Positions 10,291-22,700 of a stretch of 64,000 nt of DNA are shown piece after piece. Below the pieces are notes generated by a model that saw only the letters and a program-made list of their open reading frames with translations, searched no databases and had not been told where the DNA came from. A program made the position numbers and the translations under genes. Origin of the DNA: Apricaphanius iberus (taxonomy: Eukaryota; Chordata; Actinopteri; Cyprinodontiformes; Aphaniidae); the NCBI GenBank assembly GCA_028564705.1, contig JAPXFQ010000203.1:2170001-2234000 (forward strand), in the 5' to 3' direction. Each line of letters begins with the position of its first letter. The first letter of the stretch is position 1.

Positions 10291-12063
10291 ATCATTGAAG
10301 TATTTTTGAATTTGTATTTAGCCCAAGCCCAAAATTTAACCCAACCCTTATCAACCCAGGACCAATCGGTCCATAGTTGACCCAGGACTGTATTAACAAA
10401 ATAATCTAAATTGGGTTTGTAACCACTAGTCTTTACAGTGGAAATACCACAGTTAGACTGTTGAAACTTTAAATTCCTCCACAAGGTGCCTGTTTGCTAA
10501 TTAACCAATGTATTGCTGTTAGACAAAAAATTTTTGCCTGATCTTCACTGGACAGATTTTCAGATATATTGTTGCTTAACGAACCCAGATTTGAGCTAGT
10601 GATGATGCTATCACTTATTTTTGTCTTGGATCATGTTATGTATTGATGTCCAACTTTAGCATTCCAAATGTAACACTGTCAATCTTTGGCAGGTTTTGTT
10701 TACCTTGTGCAGAAAACAAGGTTTTTCTATCATGCTCTGCTTACATCTTTCTTAATTTTGTGTGTGGAAGTAACATAACCATTGTGAGCTGCAATTCTGA
10801 ACACAATTTAAAAGGAAAAAGTGTAAAAAATTATATTAGAGGCTCTTTAAACATGAAACGAAGAGCTAAACAATCTAAACTATTACTACTAACCTTTTTC
10901 TCAGTCGCTCCAAATAGGAAGAACAACTTAATGTTGCTTGGTCTCATCAGTTTTGATATATTAATACATTATAACCATATGGCTGTGTTAGATATATTGT
11001 CACATAGCATATGCTGTGAAATATCACATCTCAGAACATATGCTAAATGTTCACTAAATGGCAAGCTGACAGTCTCAACCAAGATGAAGACAGAATCAAT
11101 ATGTTCACGGATGTCCCATAAAACAAGCGTGATAACAGCAAGCTTAGGGAGGAAAACATCTGGTTGCTCAAAGTTCTTGGTGTTGCATGGGAGTCATTTC
11201 TCAGCCACATAGTTTGCTGCTTGTTACGCAAGTCTGAGGAATGAACAAAGCTGCCTGTTGAAAGCTGCCTCATGGTGTCCTCAAATGTCCCGCTGATGTA
11301 ATTTAAACAGCCAATCACTCACTGCTGAACCTTGCCAAAGAACTGACAAAAAAAAAAAAAAAAGAGGTTGGCCAAACTTGACCCCCTGTCCCACTCTTTC
11401 TTGTCTGGAACTATGACTAGACGTTGCTTTTATATGTGATCACAATTTGAAAGATGTGTTTTTTGTCTCTATCAAGTGCTCTTAAGTATTGTGAACATAC
11501 ATGCATCCATAAAACAAATACTTACTTTCCAAACCTGCATTTTCGATGCATTTAAATACATAAAATCAAATAATTTCACTTTTTTTTTTTTACAGTTTCT
11601 CTTGGTCCAATGTGGTCTATATTTCAACAGGCATGTTGATCACATTTATGCCAGTGGGAGCAAGAGGCAGAACAGATGGCATGAATGAAATTACATTTTA
11701 CAGTCTTCATGAACACCGCTCTTTCAAGGCTCCACCAAGACTGTTGAAAACAGTAAAAAAAATTCTGACGACACTAAATGGATCATTTAAAATGAATGCA
11801 GTATAATTGATTTCAGAACCACTGACTCTGAATGAAAGATTAACAAATGTTGTCAGACAGCATCACTGCTAGTGCTAGCCTTTAATCTCCAAGAAAGCCA
11901 CTCTGTCTCAGAGCCAAGAACAACCTCTTGAAGGCTTTAAAGTGTTAAAAATGCTAAAGGATCCACATTTATTTATTCATCTATTTTTTTAGGCCAGTAG
12001 GATGGTAGTCAGTGTAACTTCTCACAATGCTGTCAGCAAATATTAGTAAAAAGTACAATATGA
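10291..12063. other. Intergenic DNA with one long unsupported ORF
   Basis: The longest single-frame ORF of the window (10643-11212, plus, 189 codons) lies here. It resembles no family I know and its composition follows the AT-rich background. A 16-A run is at 11346-11361. Confidence 0.4.
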
Positions 12064-12076
12064 TATATGATATGAT

Positions 12077-13223
12077 TCTTCTGGACTTGAGCGTAGTATT
12101 TGACACCATTTCAGATTTTTTTCCTCTTAACTAGATTAGTATCATTTGGTAATACTGGTACTCCACTAGTTTAGTTTCAGTCTTATCTCTCAAATCTTAT
12201 TCAATTTGTTCAACTTAAATCATTTTGTTCCCCTCTCTCCTCTGCTACTAGTGGCATCCCTCAGGGATCTGTGTTAAGACCCTTTTCTTTATTATTGGCA
12301 TTCCTCTTTTTTGAACTATCTTTTGCAAGTTTTATATTCATTTCCACTGTTTTGCAGATGACACAGCTTTACTTATCTAGTAAATCAATCTCTTCCTTCA
12401 TCATCTCTCATTACATGTCTATCTGATGTCAAATCTTGGTCTACCTCAACATTTTTTAAATTAAATGGAGACAAAACTGAGATTATTCTTGTCGAAACAA
12501 AGTCTACTCTTTCAAAATTGGAACACTTTGCTCTTACTATTGAAGATTCCTCTATTTTTCCCCTCTCCATAGGTTAAGAGTCCTGGTGTAATTCTGTACA
12601 GTCTATCATTCAGAACACACATGAGTAATCATAGCACTTTGCCTATATCATCTATGGAATATATCCCATCGTGGTCCATTCCTTTCTTTAATTTTATCAT
12701 CTATTTGGGTTCATGGTCTTGTAAAATCACATTGACTGCTGTAATTCTCTTCATTTCGGTCTTCCCTATATTTCCGTCCACAAATTAAAGCTGGTTTAAA
12801 ACTAAGCTGTTCGTATTATTACAAAAACTCATTTTTCATATCGTTACTCCTATACTTGATAAATTTCATATGCTTCAGTTTAAATTTAGAATAATGTACA
12901 AACCTCTTCTGTATGTATTCAAGACCATTTACAATTTGGCTCCCTTTTATTTTTCAAACCTTCTCCATACTACTTCATCCTCTTGTGCTTTGAGGTCTTC
13001 TTCCACTCTGTACAATGGGTAACAGAGCTTTTAATCACTGTACTCTGTTCTTAAATCTAGACATGAAACATTATCTGTTAAGGCTTGCCTACTCTTCTTA
13101 ATTACTTTTTTATCTTGTTGACTGTTGTTTTTATTCGTCTGTTCATAAAAAGTGTCTTTGTAAAGTGTCCTTGGGTGTTTTGAAAGATGCTTAAAGATAA
13201 AATGTATTATTATGATATGATAG
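12077..13223 (+). mobile_element. 5'-truncated CR1-like LINE with target-site duplications
   Basis: Decayed reverse transcriptase: LLDLSVVFDT at the start, SGIPQGSVL-like then the catalytic CFADDTAL block (FADD at 12351-12362), LKLNGDKTEIIL, then YCNSL.FGLPY and RIITKT. The 3' end reads CTTGGGTGTTTTGAAAGATG … AAATGTATTATTATGATATG, the usual fish CR1/L2 tail. It is flanked by an exact 13-bp duplication TATATGATATGAT (12064-12076 and 13224-13236). Several stops and frameshifts. Confidence 0.8.
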
Positions 13224-13236
13224 TATATGATATGAT

Positions 13237-16200
13237 AAATATGGCTCTCATTGTGCAAATACAATGAAGGGTAACAGAACTTATTCTGAATATGTCTAAC
13301 ATCACCACAGCACATGAAATGCTTTTTATTTTACAAACACTTATTAGAAGACCACTTTATAGGTTTATTCTCATTATTAAATTATATAAAAAAGGTTATC
13401 TTCAACATTGAATTCTTAGCTATCTTTTGCAGGGAGCAGCTACTTCTGATCTGATGGGTATTATACTTAACACATCAGGGAGAAAATCCTTCAAGTTAGT
13501 AAGCACTCAAGAAGTATGGAATGTATTTGAACAGCAGTCAGTATGCTGCAGCATATTAAGTAGTCAAGAGCCAATCCCTGAAATGACAACGAAAAGACTG
13601 AGGCTTTGTATCATTTGATTTGAAAGATATTGTGCATGACTAACACCTTAATGAGCTCCACTGTGTTCCATTTTATAATGTGCAGAGAGTTTTTGCATAA
13701 ATCTTGCCCTTGAAACCACAGGGCCAAGGCTCTTTTGTTGCTGAACACAGTCTCATTTTGGATGTGACCTTCCTCTGTCCTCCCCACAGCTGCTACTGAT
13801 GCTAAGGAGCAGACTCAAAACGGATGGATGTCCTGCTGGGAACAGCATCAGCGCTCTGCCACAGGCTCAATTTACATCCAGCGGCAATGATGAAAAGATA
13901 AGACATGATATGAAATATATCTCAATCATGTGCTTTCAGGAAGCAGGTCACAAAAAATATGATTTCTACTCTGTTTATTTTTGCTGAATCTTTTGGTGTT
14001 TATACGAACGAATAGCTCAGAGAGAAACATGGCACATCTATGAGGTTTGGTCATGAGCGAAAAACACATCCGAACATCCTGCTCTTTCTCTTCAGTCTTT
14101 TTGAAAAGGAAACTCAGAGGTGGTCACTGTTGTGAAGGTTTAACTTGCTGAGAAGGTTTAAGAATTTGGTCAGCATTTCAAATCATATAATCATACAAAT
14201 CCTGATATTATAGATTGTTTACTATAGCATCAGTGAACTGTAATAAGAGCTAACAATCCAGGGTTGTTAAAAATTGCCACTTATTACCCAAGCTCATCTG
14301 AAATGTCTTACTTGCTTGAAGTTCCAAGGACACACCAGGGTCTAATAGATGGCCTGTAAAATCTAATCTTTAAACACTTAATTATGTTAGATTGTTTGTT
14401 ATGATTGAGTGTGAACAGAAATGAACAAACTCTATTCAATATTCAATAATCTGTTGAAGCTCAGTGAGCAGAGCTACAGTGTTTGCTTACCAATTACAGA
14501 TTAAATGGAAAACCTTTTATGGTCCTATGCTGTCCTCCTATGGCCACTTTAGGTAGTAGTATCATAGTTCATAATTTTTGCCTTGGTGTTGCACATGACA
14601 ATATTTAACTCCCAGCACAAAGTAAAGAGTTAAGTCACGAATTTTCTTATTTTTTAATTGCTTCCAAAGAAAAATGTAAATTTTAAAATGAAATAGGAAC
14701 AAAATAAAAAGGTAGTCAAATTTGAGTCAAAGCTGGATGTGTTTAATTTTCAGTAATACTATACCATAAGTTTTTAAATCATATTAATGTGAAGTGAAAC
14801 ATTTCTTCAGTTTTTGTTTCTTTGTCACAAACACAAATACATTTTAATATAAAACTATTTACTTTTTAAATGATGATTTAATTAATTGAGAGGATGAAAT
14901 GATTTCCAAGCCAACTTGGCGGCTTGTGTACATGCAATTGACCTTTTGTTAAGACTGATCTAACTATAGTAAAATCCAGTTTTGTTTTTGTTTTTTGTAA
15001 AGCTGAGTTTATTTTCAATAACCAGACCCTGTCCTTTTTTATGCCAGATCAATGCAATCAAGAAATTAATTAGAACCCATCTGACAATCTGAATTGGGCC
15101 TAATCCTGATCTAAGAAATTTAAGAACAGATAGCATAGCCATTGATAACTCTTAGTCCAGAAAGGCTAATACAGCCATTTTTAAGGCTTTGGGAATCCTG
15201 CAAACTACAGTGAAACCAAAATTCACAAATGTAGAAATCAATAAAAAATGTTGGACATTTGTGGCTGACCAACCAGAAATACTCTACAGGCTGATTATAT
15301 AATTATTCAAACATTCTATGGACTGAAAAGAAAAAAAAATCAAGTTTTTAGAGGTTTCATAATCTATTAATTCTGGTATTAAAGTTAAAATTTTAGTTTA
15401 GAAAATGTATGTATTTTTGACTGTAGAACATAATGATGGTATTCTGATAGGGGTGCTTTGTGGTTTTAAAACCTGGATGACTGGCCACAATTAACTGAAC
15501 AATAAATAATTGTCTAACAGTTGAAACCTTATGCTCAAGATCATGTAAATTAAGAAGTTGATAAATATCTGAAGCATATTAAGTTGACCAAACAAACATA
15601 AAAGTATTAAAGTGGCCAAATCACAGTCCTGACTTATATCCATTTGAGATGTTATGGCATGACTCATTGGAATTTGTTGTTGCCAAAAGTCACACAAGTA
15701 ATAATTTAGAAGCCCATAAGTTTTTCATAAAGACCCAGGCTATTTTATTTATTTATTTTTTTTTCCTTTTACTAACCAAAATTAAATGAAAATGCCTTTT
15801 TTCCTCCTGTTTTTTTCACCGAATACTAAAACAAAAACTAGAAGAGATTTGTAAAAGGCAAATATTTTTCACAACACTATATATTACATAGTTGCATCAC
15901 CTGTTTGACTTAAAATTAGTGTTAATTTATTGTATGAACCTACTAACTGTGCTGATGTATTAGATGTTATGCAGCCACAAATGCCAATAAGGTGATTTGA
16001 TTTAGAATAACTTACATTTTTATTTCAAGAAAAAACACCCTTTGGTTAGTATCTGATATATTTTTTTTGTAGAGTATATTTTATTCTGAGCTTGCAGAGC
16101 ACATTATAAATAAAAGTATTGTTTTGATAAAACTGGCCAGTGCCAAGTGTTTTCTTAAGTATAACTACAGTGATTATCCCTGAGCTGAGATTTATCTTTG

Positions 16201-16614
16201 CAGAGTGACATTGTGTGAGACCGAATGACACCTACCTGTCTGCCCATCTAAACAAAATGTCATAACGCTGTGTGGTGTTGGTTGCCTGACAAACACAAAG
16301 CTGTCACTGTCTCCATGGGCAGGATTAAATGGTTTAACGCAGAAGAGAAGCAAAAAAAAGATTCACCTAGATTTTAAAAAAGTGTATATAATTAAATGAC
16401 TTCAACCTCATTGTAAACATGTATAGTTTAGACCAAAAAAAAATTTTGTTAAACATGATTTTCTGAATGTATGTGCGATAATTGATTTGAATTTAAATAA
16501 AGTAACAAATGAAGTCAGGTTGTCATAAAAAAGACAAAACAAAATCAATTTATTTCATTGTATCATGAATGTATAACTAGTATTCATTAAGTACTCTGTA
16601 TCAACTAATAATAT
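13237..16614. other. AT-rich intergenic DNA, nothing recognised
   Basis: No coding or repeat signature that I can name; only short chance ORFs. Confidence 0.45.
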
Positions 16615-17510
16615 AAATATATTTGGGGCCGATACTGCTGTGATGTAGAATTGGTATCGGTTACAGTTAACTGATACCATAAACCAAAACCTAAAATGTG
16701 GAAACTGCAACAATTTGAAAGAAAATTAAATTTTTTACTTGAAATTTTAATTTTGTAGTTATTGTTTTATTTTTTCAAATCTAATTTCCCATAATTTGTT
16801 GTAACTACCAGAGAAGAAAATAAAACCTGTCTTCCAATTCATTGCATTTTATTTTTTGTGGTTTTGTCATGTTTGTCAGGAAATAGGACCCAAATGCAGA
16901 AGTAAATAAAAATGATTTAATTGAAACCAAAAACAAGGACTTACAGAACTCAGTAGAAGCAAAAAATTCAGCAAGGGACAACAGGAACCAGGCAGGGAAG
17001 TAAGACAACGAACCAGCAAGCAGTGAAGGAAACAGAGCATTACATATATTGAGGAGGGAGTGAAGAGATGACTGAGAAACCAATTACTGACAAACAGATG
17101 CAGGTGAGAGGGATAGCAGGTGAAGGCAATTAACTGGGCTGGGGAGTGGATTGGCAAGGGAGAAGGAAATGTAACACAATCTTAAAAACTAAGAACAAAC
17201 TCTAAGTGAAAACACAGGGTAACTCTGGAGAATAAAGAGAAATCAAAACTGAAGAAATAAATAAAAATTACTAGGGAAACAAAAAATGAGGTGGACACAA
17301 ATCAAAGGTGAAAAGATCAAGGAGTGAGAGACAAAAACAAGGAATAAACTAACCTGATAATAAAACTAAGAAAACTAACTGAAACACAAACACCAAACAT
17401 CATGACAGATTGAAGTATTGGTATTGGTACTCAGTATCGGAAAATACTCAAATCCAAATATTGGTATTGTATTGGTTTGAAAAAATTGGTATTGGTGCAT
17501 CCCTATCTGG
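16615..17510. mobile_element. hAT-like element remnant (TATCGG type) hosting another repeat
   Basis: Left part GGTATCGGTTACAGTTAACT and right part TATTGGTATTGGTGCATCCC carry the GATACCAAT wording of a common fish hAT family whose end reads AGGGATGCACC. The left terminus is lost. It is split at 16865-17407 by the next element. Confidence 0.5.
16865..17407. mobile_element. Unclassified repeat with TGTCATG…CATGACA ends
   Basis: Starts TGTCATGTTTGTCAGG and ends AAACATCATGACA. The interior is purine-rich (GGACCCAAATGCAGAAGTAA; AACAAGGAATAAACTAACC) in a way common to a fish interspersed repeat. No coding potential. Class unknown. Confidence 0.45.
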
Positions 17511-17764
17511 AATTATACAATAGAATCTAGGACTTTTAGTAAAACATGGTGAGAAGTGGGTTGTGTGAGACATAAAATAAGTTTAGATGTAACAGGAAAG
17601 TGAAAAGACGCATTTACAAGACAACGCTCCAATTTTAATTTCCTGGAACACAAAACACATACACAGATTGCACCATTTCCACCATTATGACCGCAGCAAA
17701 ATGGTAACTAAAATACACAGTGGCATTACTGCATTCAGCATAATGAAACATTCAGGTGCACATA

Positions 17765-18890
17765 GGTGTGAAAACTTGCTTTACCACTTTAATGATTTCT
17801 TCCCTTTTTGACATGTTTTTCCACGCTTAAATGTTCGGTGATAATAAAACCTATTTTGTTATCTGGCAAATATAAAGTGAGGAAAAAAACCATGCAATTT
17901 CCATGTGAAGATTTTATTTTGTTAAATAAAAAGCCATCCAAGCAACCAGGCCCTGTCTGTGAAGGTAATTACCATGCAAGCCTGATAACTGGCTATACCA
18001 ACCTTGGTGGTAGTAAGTACCATTAAATGTTTGTGATATGTGGGAAAGACTCGTTTCCATAATGTGTAAAACATGCAGAATTTTATTTTAAATTTCAGGA
18101 ATATTAAAGTTTTGTTTTTATGAAAACACAGCATCATGCCACAGCGTCATAGTCCAATCTTTAACTAGGCCCTTCAGAACCTTCATTCTTTTTTTTTAGC
18201 AGACTCGCTGATGGGCTTTGAATAATTGACCTGCTGTAAAATCCAAGTGTGCTTAGGTGTATGATAGGTTTCCAGCATTTACTGTCCTCCATGTCTGAAG
18301 TCGCAAAGCAGCTTCAGACCTTCACATTATGCTTATTTCTTTCTATCAAATTTTGTTAGCTTTGTTGTGAGGCACATCTGTAAACAACCTTTCTCACATC
18401 ATTCCATAAGTCATATATCCAAAAGTCTTGGGAATCTCTAACTATTTTTTGATGTTGAATGTGAGATGTTCTTTTAGGTCAGAAGTGGCCTTTAGTTTGA
18501 AATGTTCTGATGGATACAATTATTGCAAAGTCTCATTGTTCATGTTAAATCATGAACAATGAGCTCAGACCTGCAAACTCTTGGTTTTATTGTGGACTTT
18601 GGATGAGTCATTGAAGTGCTCTTGTAATTATTGATAGGCCAGCCACAGTTTAGGGAAGGTTCACCACTGTTCCATGTTCTCTACATGGAGCCGAAAATGA
18701 GCTGTCCACAACATTAGTTCAAGACTCAACTAGGGGGTCAACTCCTTTTTTCTTAACAAAGAACCAATGATTTGTTTGCCTGAATAGTTGATTTGGATCG
18801 CTTCTATGAGCAATAAATTAAACCATTATTTAAAAACTACATTTTAAATTCACTCAGGTGATTTTTTTTTTCTGATCATCTTTTATCAAA
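17765..18890 (-). mobile_element. Tc1-like transposon relic
   Basis: Plus-strand text such as ACGCTTAAATGTTCGGTGAT, CCAAAAGTCTTGGGAATCTC and GGGAAGGTTCACCACTGTTC matches a widespread fish Tc1 family with transposase on the minus strand. Frames are destroyed. It overlaps the presumed 3' UTR of ARHGAP6. Confidence 0.7.
18586..18591 (-). terminator. Candidate polyadenylation signal AATAAA
   Basis: The nearest clear minus-strand AATAAA below the ARHGAP6 stop that I noticed, about 630 nt downstream. It lies inside a Tc1-like relic, so the true 3' end may be elsewhere. Confidence 0.25.
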
Positions 18891-19218
18891 TTTTAACAAA
18901 TCCATCAGAAAGGCTGACAAAAAAGGAACAAGAAAATACATTGATATGGGATTTGGATAATGGAAGGATAGATGAGATGGAGCACAATATTTTGCATCGG
19001 TGTATTTATGGCATTAAGGTTGAGTTGCAAATGTTTTCTTAGTATTAAATAATTCTGCAAAACATTATAATATAATAAAATAACAGAAAACACCATAAAA
19101 TGGGTTCCTTCAAACAAATAAACAGCCAAAGCTCTAAAAATTGAGTATATAAAGTAAAGATTGGTTGATTTTTTTTTTAAACAGCATATAAATAAACACT
19201 TATTACATCTATCTAATG
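18891..19218 (-). other. Presumed start of the ARHGAP6 3' UTR
   Basis: AT-rich sequence following the stop codon with no ORF or recognised repeat. It is assigned to the 3' UTR only by position. Confidence 0.4.
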
Positions 19219-19784
19219 TCAGTGAATAGAGGAACGCACTAAGCTTTCTGGCAAGGTTTCTGGCTTTTTACTTGACATCATTTGCCACAAGTGCCACTTC
19301 TCTGTCTGTAAGTTTGAGCAGTCAGAGTCCATTTTCCTTCCTGTTGGATCTACAGTCTGATGGGCAGGGTTCTGCTGGGGGAGCAGCAATGACTTGGTAT
19401 CGGGTTGATGGTTCAGAACAGAGAGTGTGCAGGGAGAAATGAAAGTTTCAGTTAAAGGTCCAGAAAACAGACGAGGAGAAAAAACCTCTGATCTGTCCAT
19501 AAATGATGGACATGGAGGGCGTTGTGTCCTTTGTACTGAGCCGTCTGAAGTAATAGCCCCTGATTGGCTGCTCAGTGACTGATGTAACAATGAGTCTGGC
19601 TGCCTCTGCTCTCCGTGGTCATGAGGACCACTGCTGCTGCAAGACACTGGGAGGTGTGGCCTGCTCTCCAAAACGCCCAATGATGCTTGTGTACCTCTGA
19701 CGGGCAGCTTGTTGTTGCCTTGGTGACTGCTCAGTCCCTCCGATGATCCATACGAGTCACATTCTGAGGCATCTCCAAACGAAC
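19219..19784 (-). CDS. arhgap6: ARHGAP6 last coding exon 13 (residues 604-791 and stop)
   Basis: Starts [15 protein letters not shown] after acceptor CCAACAG, runs through a divergent Ser/Pro/Gln-rich region, and ends [20 protein letters not shown] plus SLVRSSIH, then TGA. The human tail [20 protein letters not shown] plus TLV is recognisable; this protein has about five extra residues at the very end. Confidence 0.93.
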
Positions 19785-22700
19785 CTGTTGGGAATCATCC
19801 GTTAACATTTTATATTTATTTCACATCCCAAGGCTGTCTGGGGCAAGCATTAAAAAAACACTCATAATTTTGTTACCAGTAATGTGATGGCTAATAAAAT
19901 CCTTTCCAAAGAGCTCATGCCAGGTGTCCCAGAAACAATCAGCTGAGGCTTCTGAAAAAAGCAGAAAAATAAAGTGGATTAGACTGTCTGCTTTAAGACA
20001 TGGTTATATAAGCAGGAAAAATGAATTAACTAAAGTCATTATTTTTTTTATGCCCTCGTCTGTGTCCTTTTGGTTCTTGCATTGTTCCAGTTTTGAGATT
20101 AAACTTTTTTCTTTTTTTTGCTCCTGTAACAGCGGGAGAGGTTTTTTTATTTTCATTTTTTATAATCAAATATTTTTTTTAAATCCCTGGAGAATCTTTA
20201 CAGAAGCCAGATGTAGGGTCCCTTTCAAAAGTATTCATACACCATTCAACTTTTCACATTTTGTCACTTCATAACCTCAAATCTTATTTGGATTTTTTGG
20301 AAAGAGTAGCACAAAGTATTATATGATTATGAAGTCAAAGGGAAATTATACACAGCTATCAAAATGCTTTAGAAATAAAAAATATGAAAGGTTCAGCATG
20401 TATGTGTTCCAAGCCCTCCTGATTCAAAACTTTGCTGCAATGAAATCTTAAAATCTACTTTGTAGTATACCTCATCTTCAAACAGCCATTTTATCTACAT
20501 TGATCTTTCCATCCAATCTGACCAGCTTTCCTTTCCCTACTGAAGAAAAAAGTAGGTTTACAGCTGCCTCAGCATTTTCAGATGAATGACTGAAAAGTAT
20601 GTATTCTGGGAGCTGTTCAAAGATTCGGATATTCCTTTATAATATAATCCTGCTTTAAACAACTTTCTTTCTCCACTTTGTGCTGGTTCACCACATAAAA
20701 TCCCATTAAAAAACATGAGCTTTTTTAGCTGATATGCGGAAAAATTTGTGACAACTGTTGAAATTATGCCTGCTTGCCCCCAACAGTACGTACACCCACC
20801 AGATAGTTACTAGTCAGCTACTCCTTTAGCTTTAATTTGTCTTGATGGAGATTATATTTTACATTCAAACATAATAAAATTGTAAATTTGCGCAAACTTT
20901 TAAAAATTGTTTAGCTATTTTTTTTATTTCTCTAAGTATAATATTACATTTATACAGCATTTTTCATCCGGCTGGCTTCTATGCTACTGGTAGTCAGAAA
21001 GCCTAAATGTCAGTGGGTCAGTTCCAGACATTTCTGTTGAGGTGTTGTCTGAAACCCACATCTCCTCCTGGGTCAATGTGTGTGCCATGGTGTTGGTGAG
21101 TCTAACTACTTCAAAGAACAACAATATGATCAAAGAAATCCAGTTCACCTTTGTCAGTGGAAAGGGTTGGTGAGCTGCTTCTTGATCCATCTTTGGAATG
21201 GTCACTTAGTTTGTACTGCCTGGGGCGTAAGGGATCTCTATCTGAGTTCAAACTGCTGTCTTCTCTGTCCTTAAGTAGCAGTCGATCTGACAGCACAGGA
21301 GAGTTATTGTCATAAGGAGACACCTCTCCGCTGGATGCTTTGAGGGAGTCGCTAGACAGGCAACTCTCAGTCAGAGAAAATGAATCTTCTGGTCTAAGAA
21401 TGCCTGACTCTCTGCAAAGAAAACATACAACAAAAAACACATTTTATGGGACTTTAATAACGTAGAAAAGTGACCAATTGGCCAAGCATACAAATCACTT
21501 AAAGGGAGAACTTATGGAAACTCACGAGCACTGAGAGTCTCTTCTTCGAAGCAAATATTCAACAACATCAGCATCCGTTTCAAGCAAACTAATCAGAACC
21601 TCATTCTGAAGATCTGCAGGAACCTGGGCAGAGAAAAAGTCCAGTTTCTTTCACTGTCTCATAAAAAGTCTCAAAATTATTTTAACAGTAATATCAAATA
21701 CATGTTTATTAGCAGTACAGAAGTAGTATTTTGAAAAGCATAGATTTATTTCATAAAATGATCCTACAATTTTTGGATTTGTCTTTTATAAATATGTCTC
21801 TTGTAATATTTACATTGTGGTACAGATTTTTCTTTAAAATATATTGGGTTCTGTGAAAGAACATGAATTCTGGTAAAGAACTAAAAAGTAAGAAGATGAT
21901 GTTATCTATACGCAAAACAGAGTCTGGATTGCCTCCAGCAAGGCTCCTCATTTGCTCAACATTGCGTGTAGAAAGAAGATCATTTTACAAGGTACTGGAC
22001 TAAAAATAATTGTACTTTAGTGATGCAGCTTTGTTTTTACAAGCTTCTATAAAACCCTCTCTTGGTCTATTGAGTTGATGTTTACATTTCTTTTAGGTGG
22101 CTTCACTCTGTTAATCTTAAGAATGGCACATAAAATATGCCATGACTGTGACTCTGTTTGCCTTAAACTCTGCCTTAGTTTTCGTTGTTTTTATGCCTTG
22201 TGATCTACTTACCATAAACAGCATATCATAAGCATCTATCATCCTTTGGACAACACTGATGATGGCAGTACTCTCCTCTGCATGGGCGAAACTCTGGACA
22301 GCAAACTCTTTGTCTGCGTTCTTTTGCTTGTGTAAGAGGTTGGGACCAAGGATAGTAGCTAAATTGCGTGACGTCATCTTGTTTCCTGGGATCTGAACCA
22401 GAGAAAAGGGATGATATAATTTTTTTTTGCAATTAAATCTACAAAAAATAATGAAATAAATAATGACTGACCCAGGGGTTGCGTTAATCTTAATCAAATA
22501 TTTTCCGTATTTGACCGTTGTTTTAGAATGGTGATGGAAAAATCTGAAGGCTCTCTGTCTTTTTTACACATTAGTATTCACACCTCTGACCTGTTGAAGT
22601 AAACATGCAGATTTTGTTTTCCTCAACTCTATGCACACAGTAAAAGGTACATAAATGCCATCCACTATTTATTCCGCTTCTCCTTTAAGGGTCGCAAGGG

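Noticed and set aside
10643..11212. A 189-codon plus-strand ORF, the longest single frame in the window
   Set aside because: No recognisable domain, composition follows the AT-rich background, and no splice or promoter context; a chance ORF is the simplest reading.
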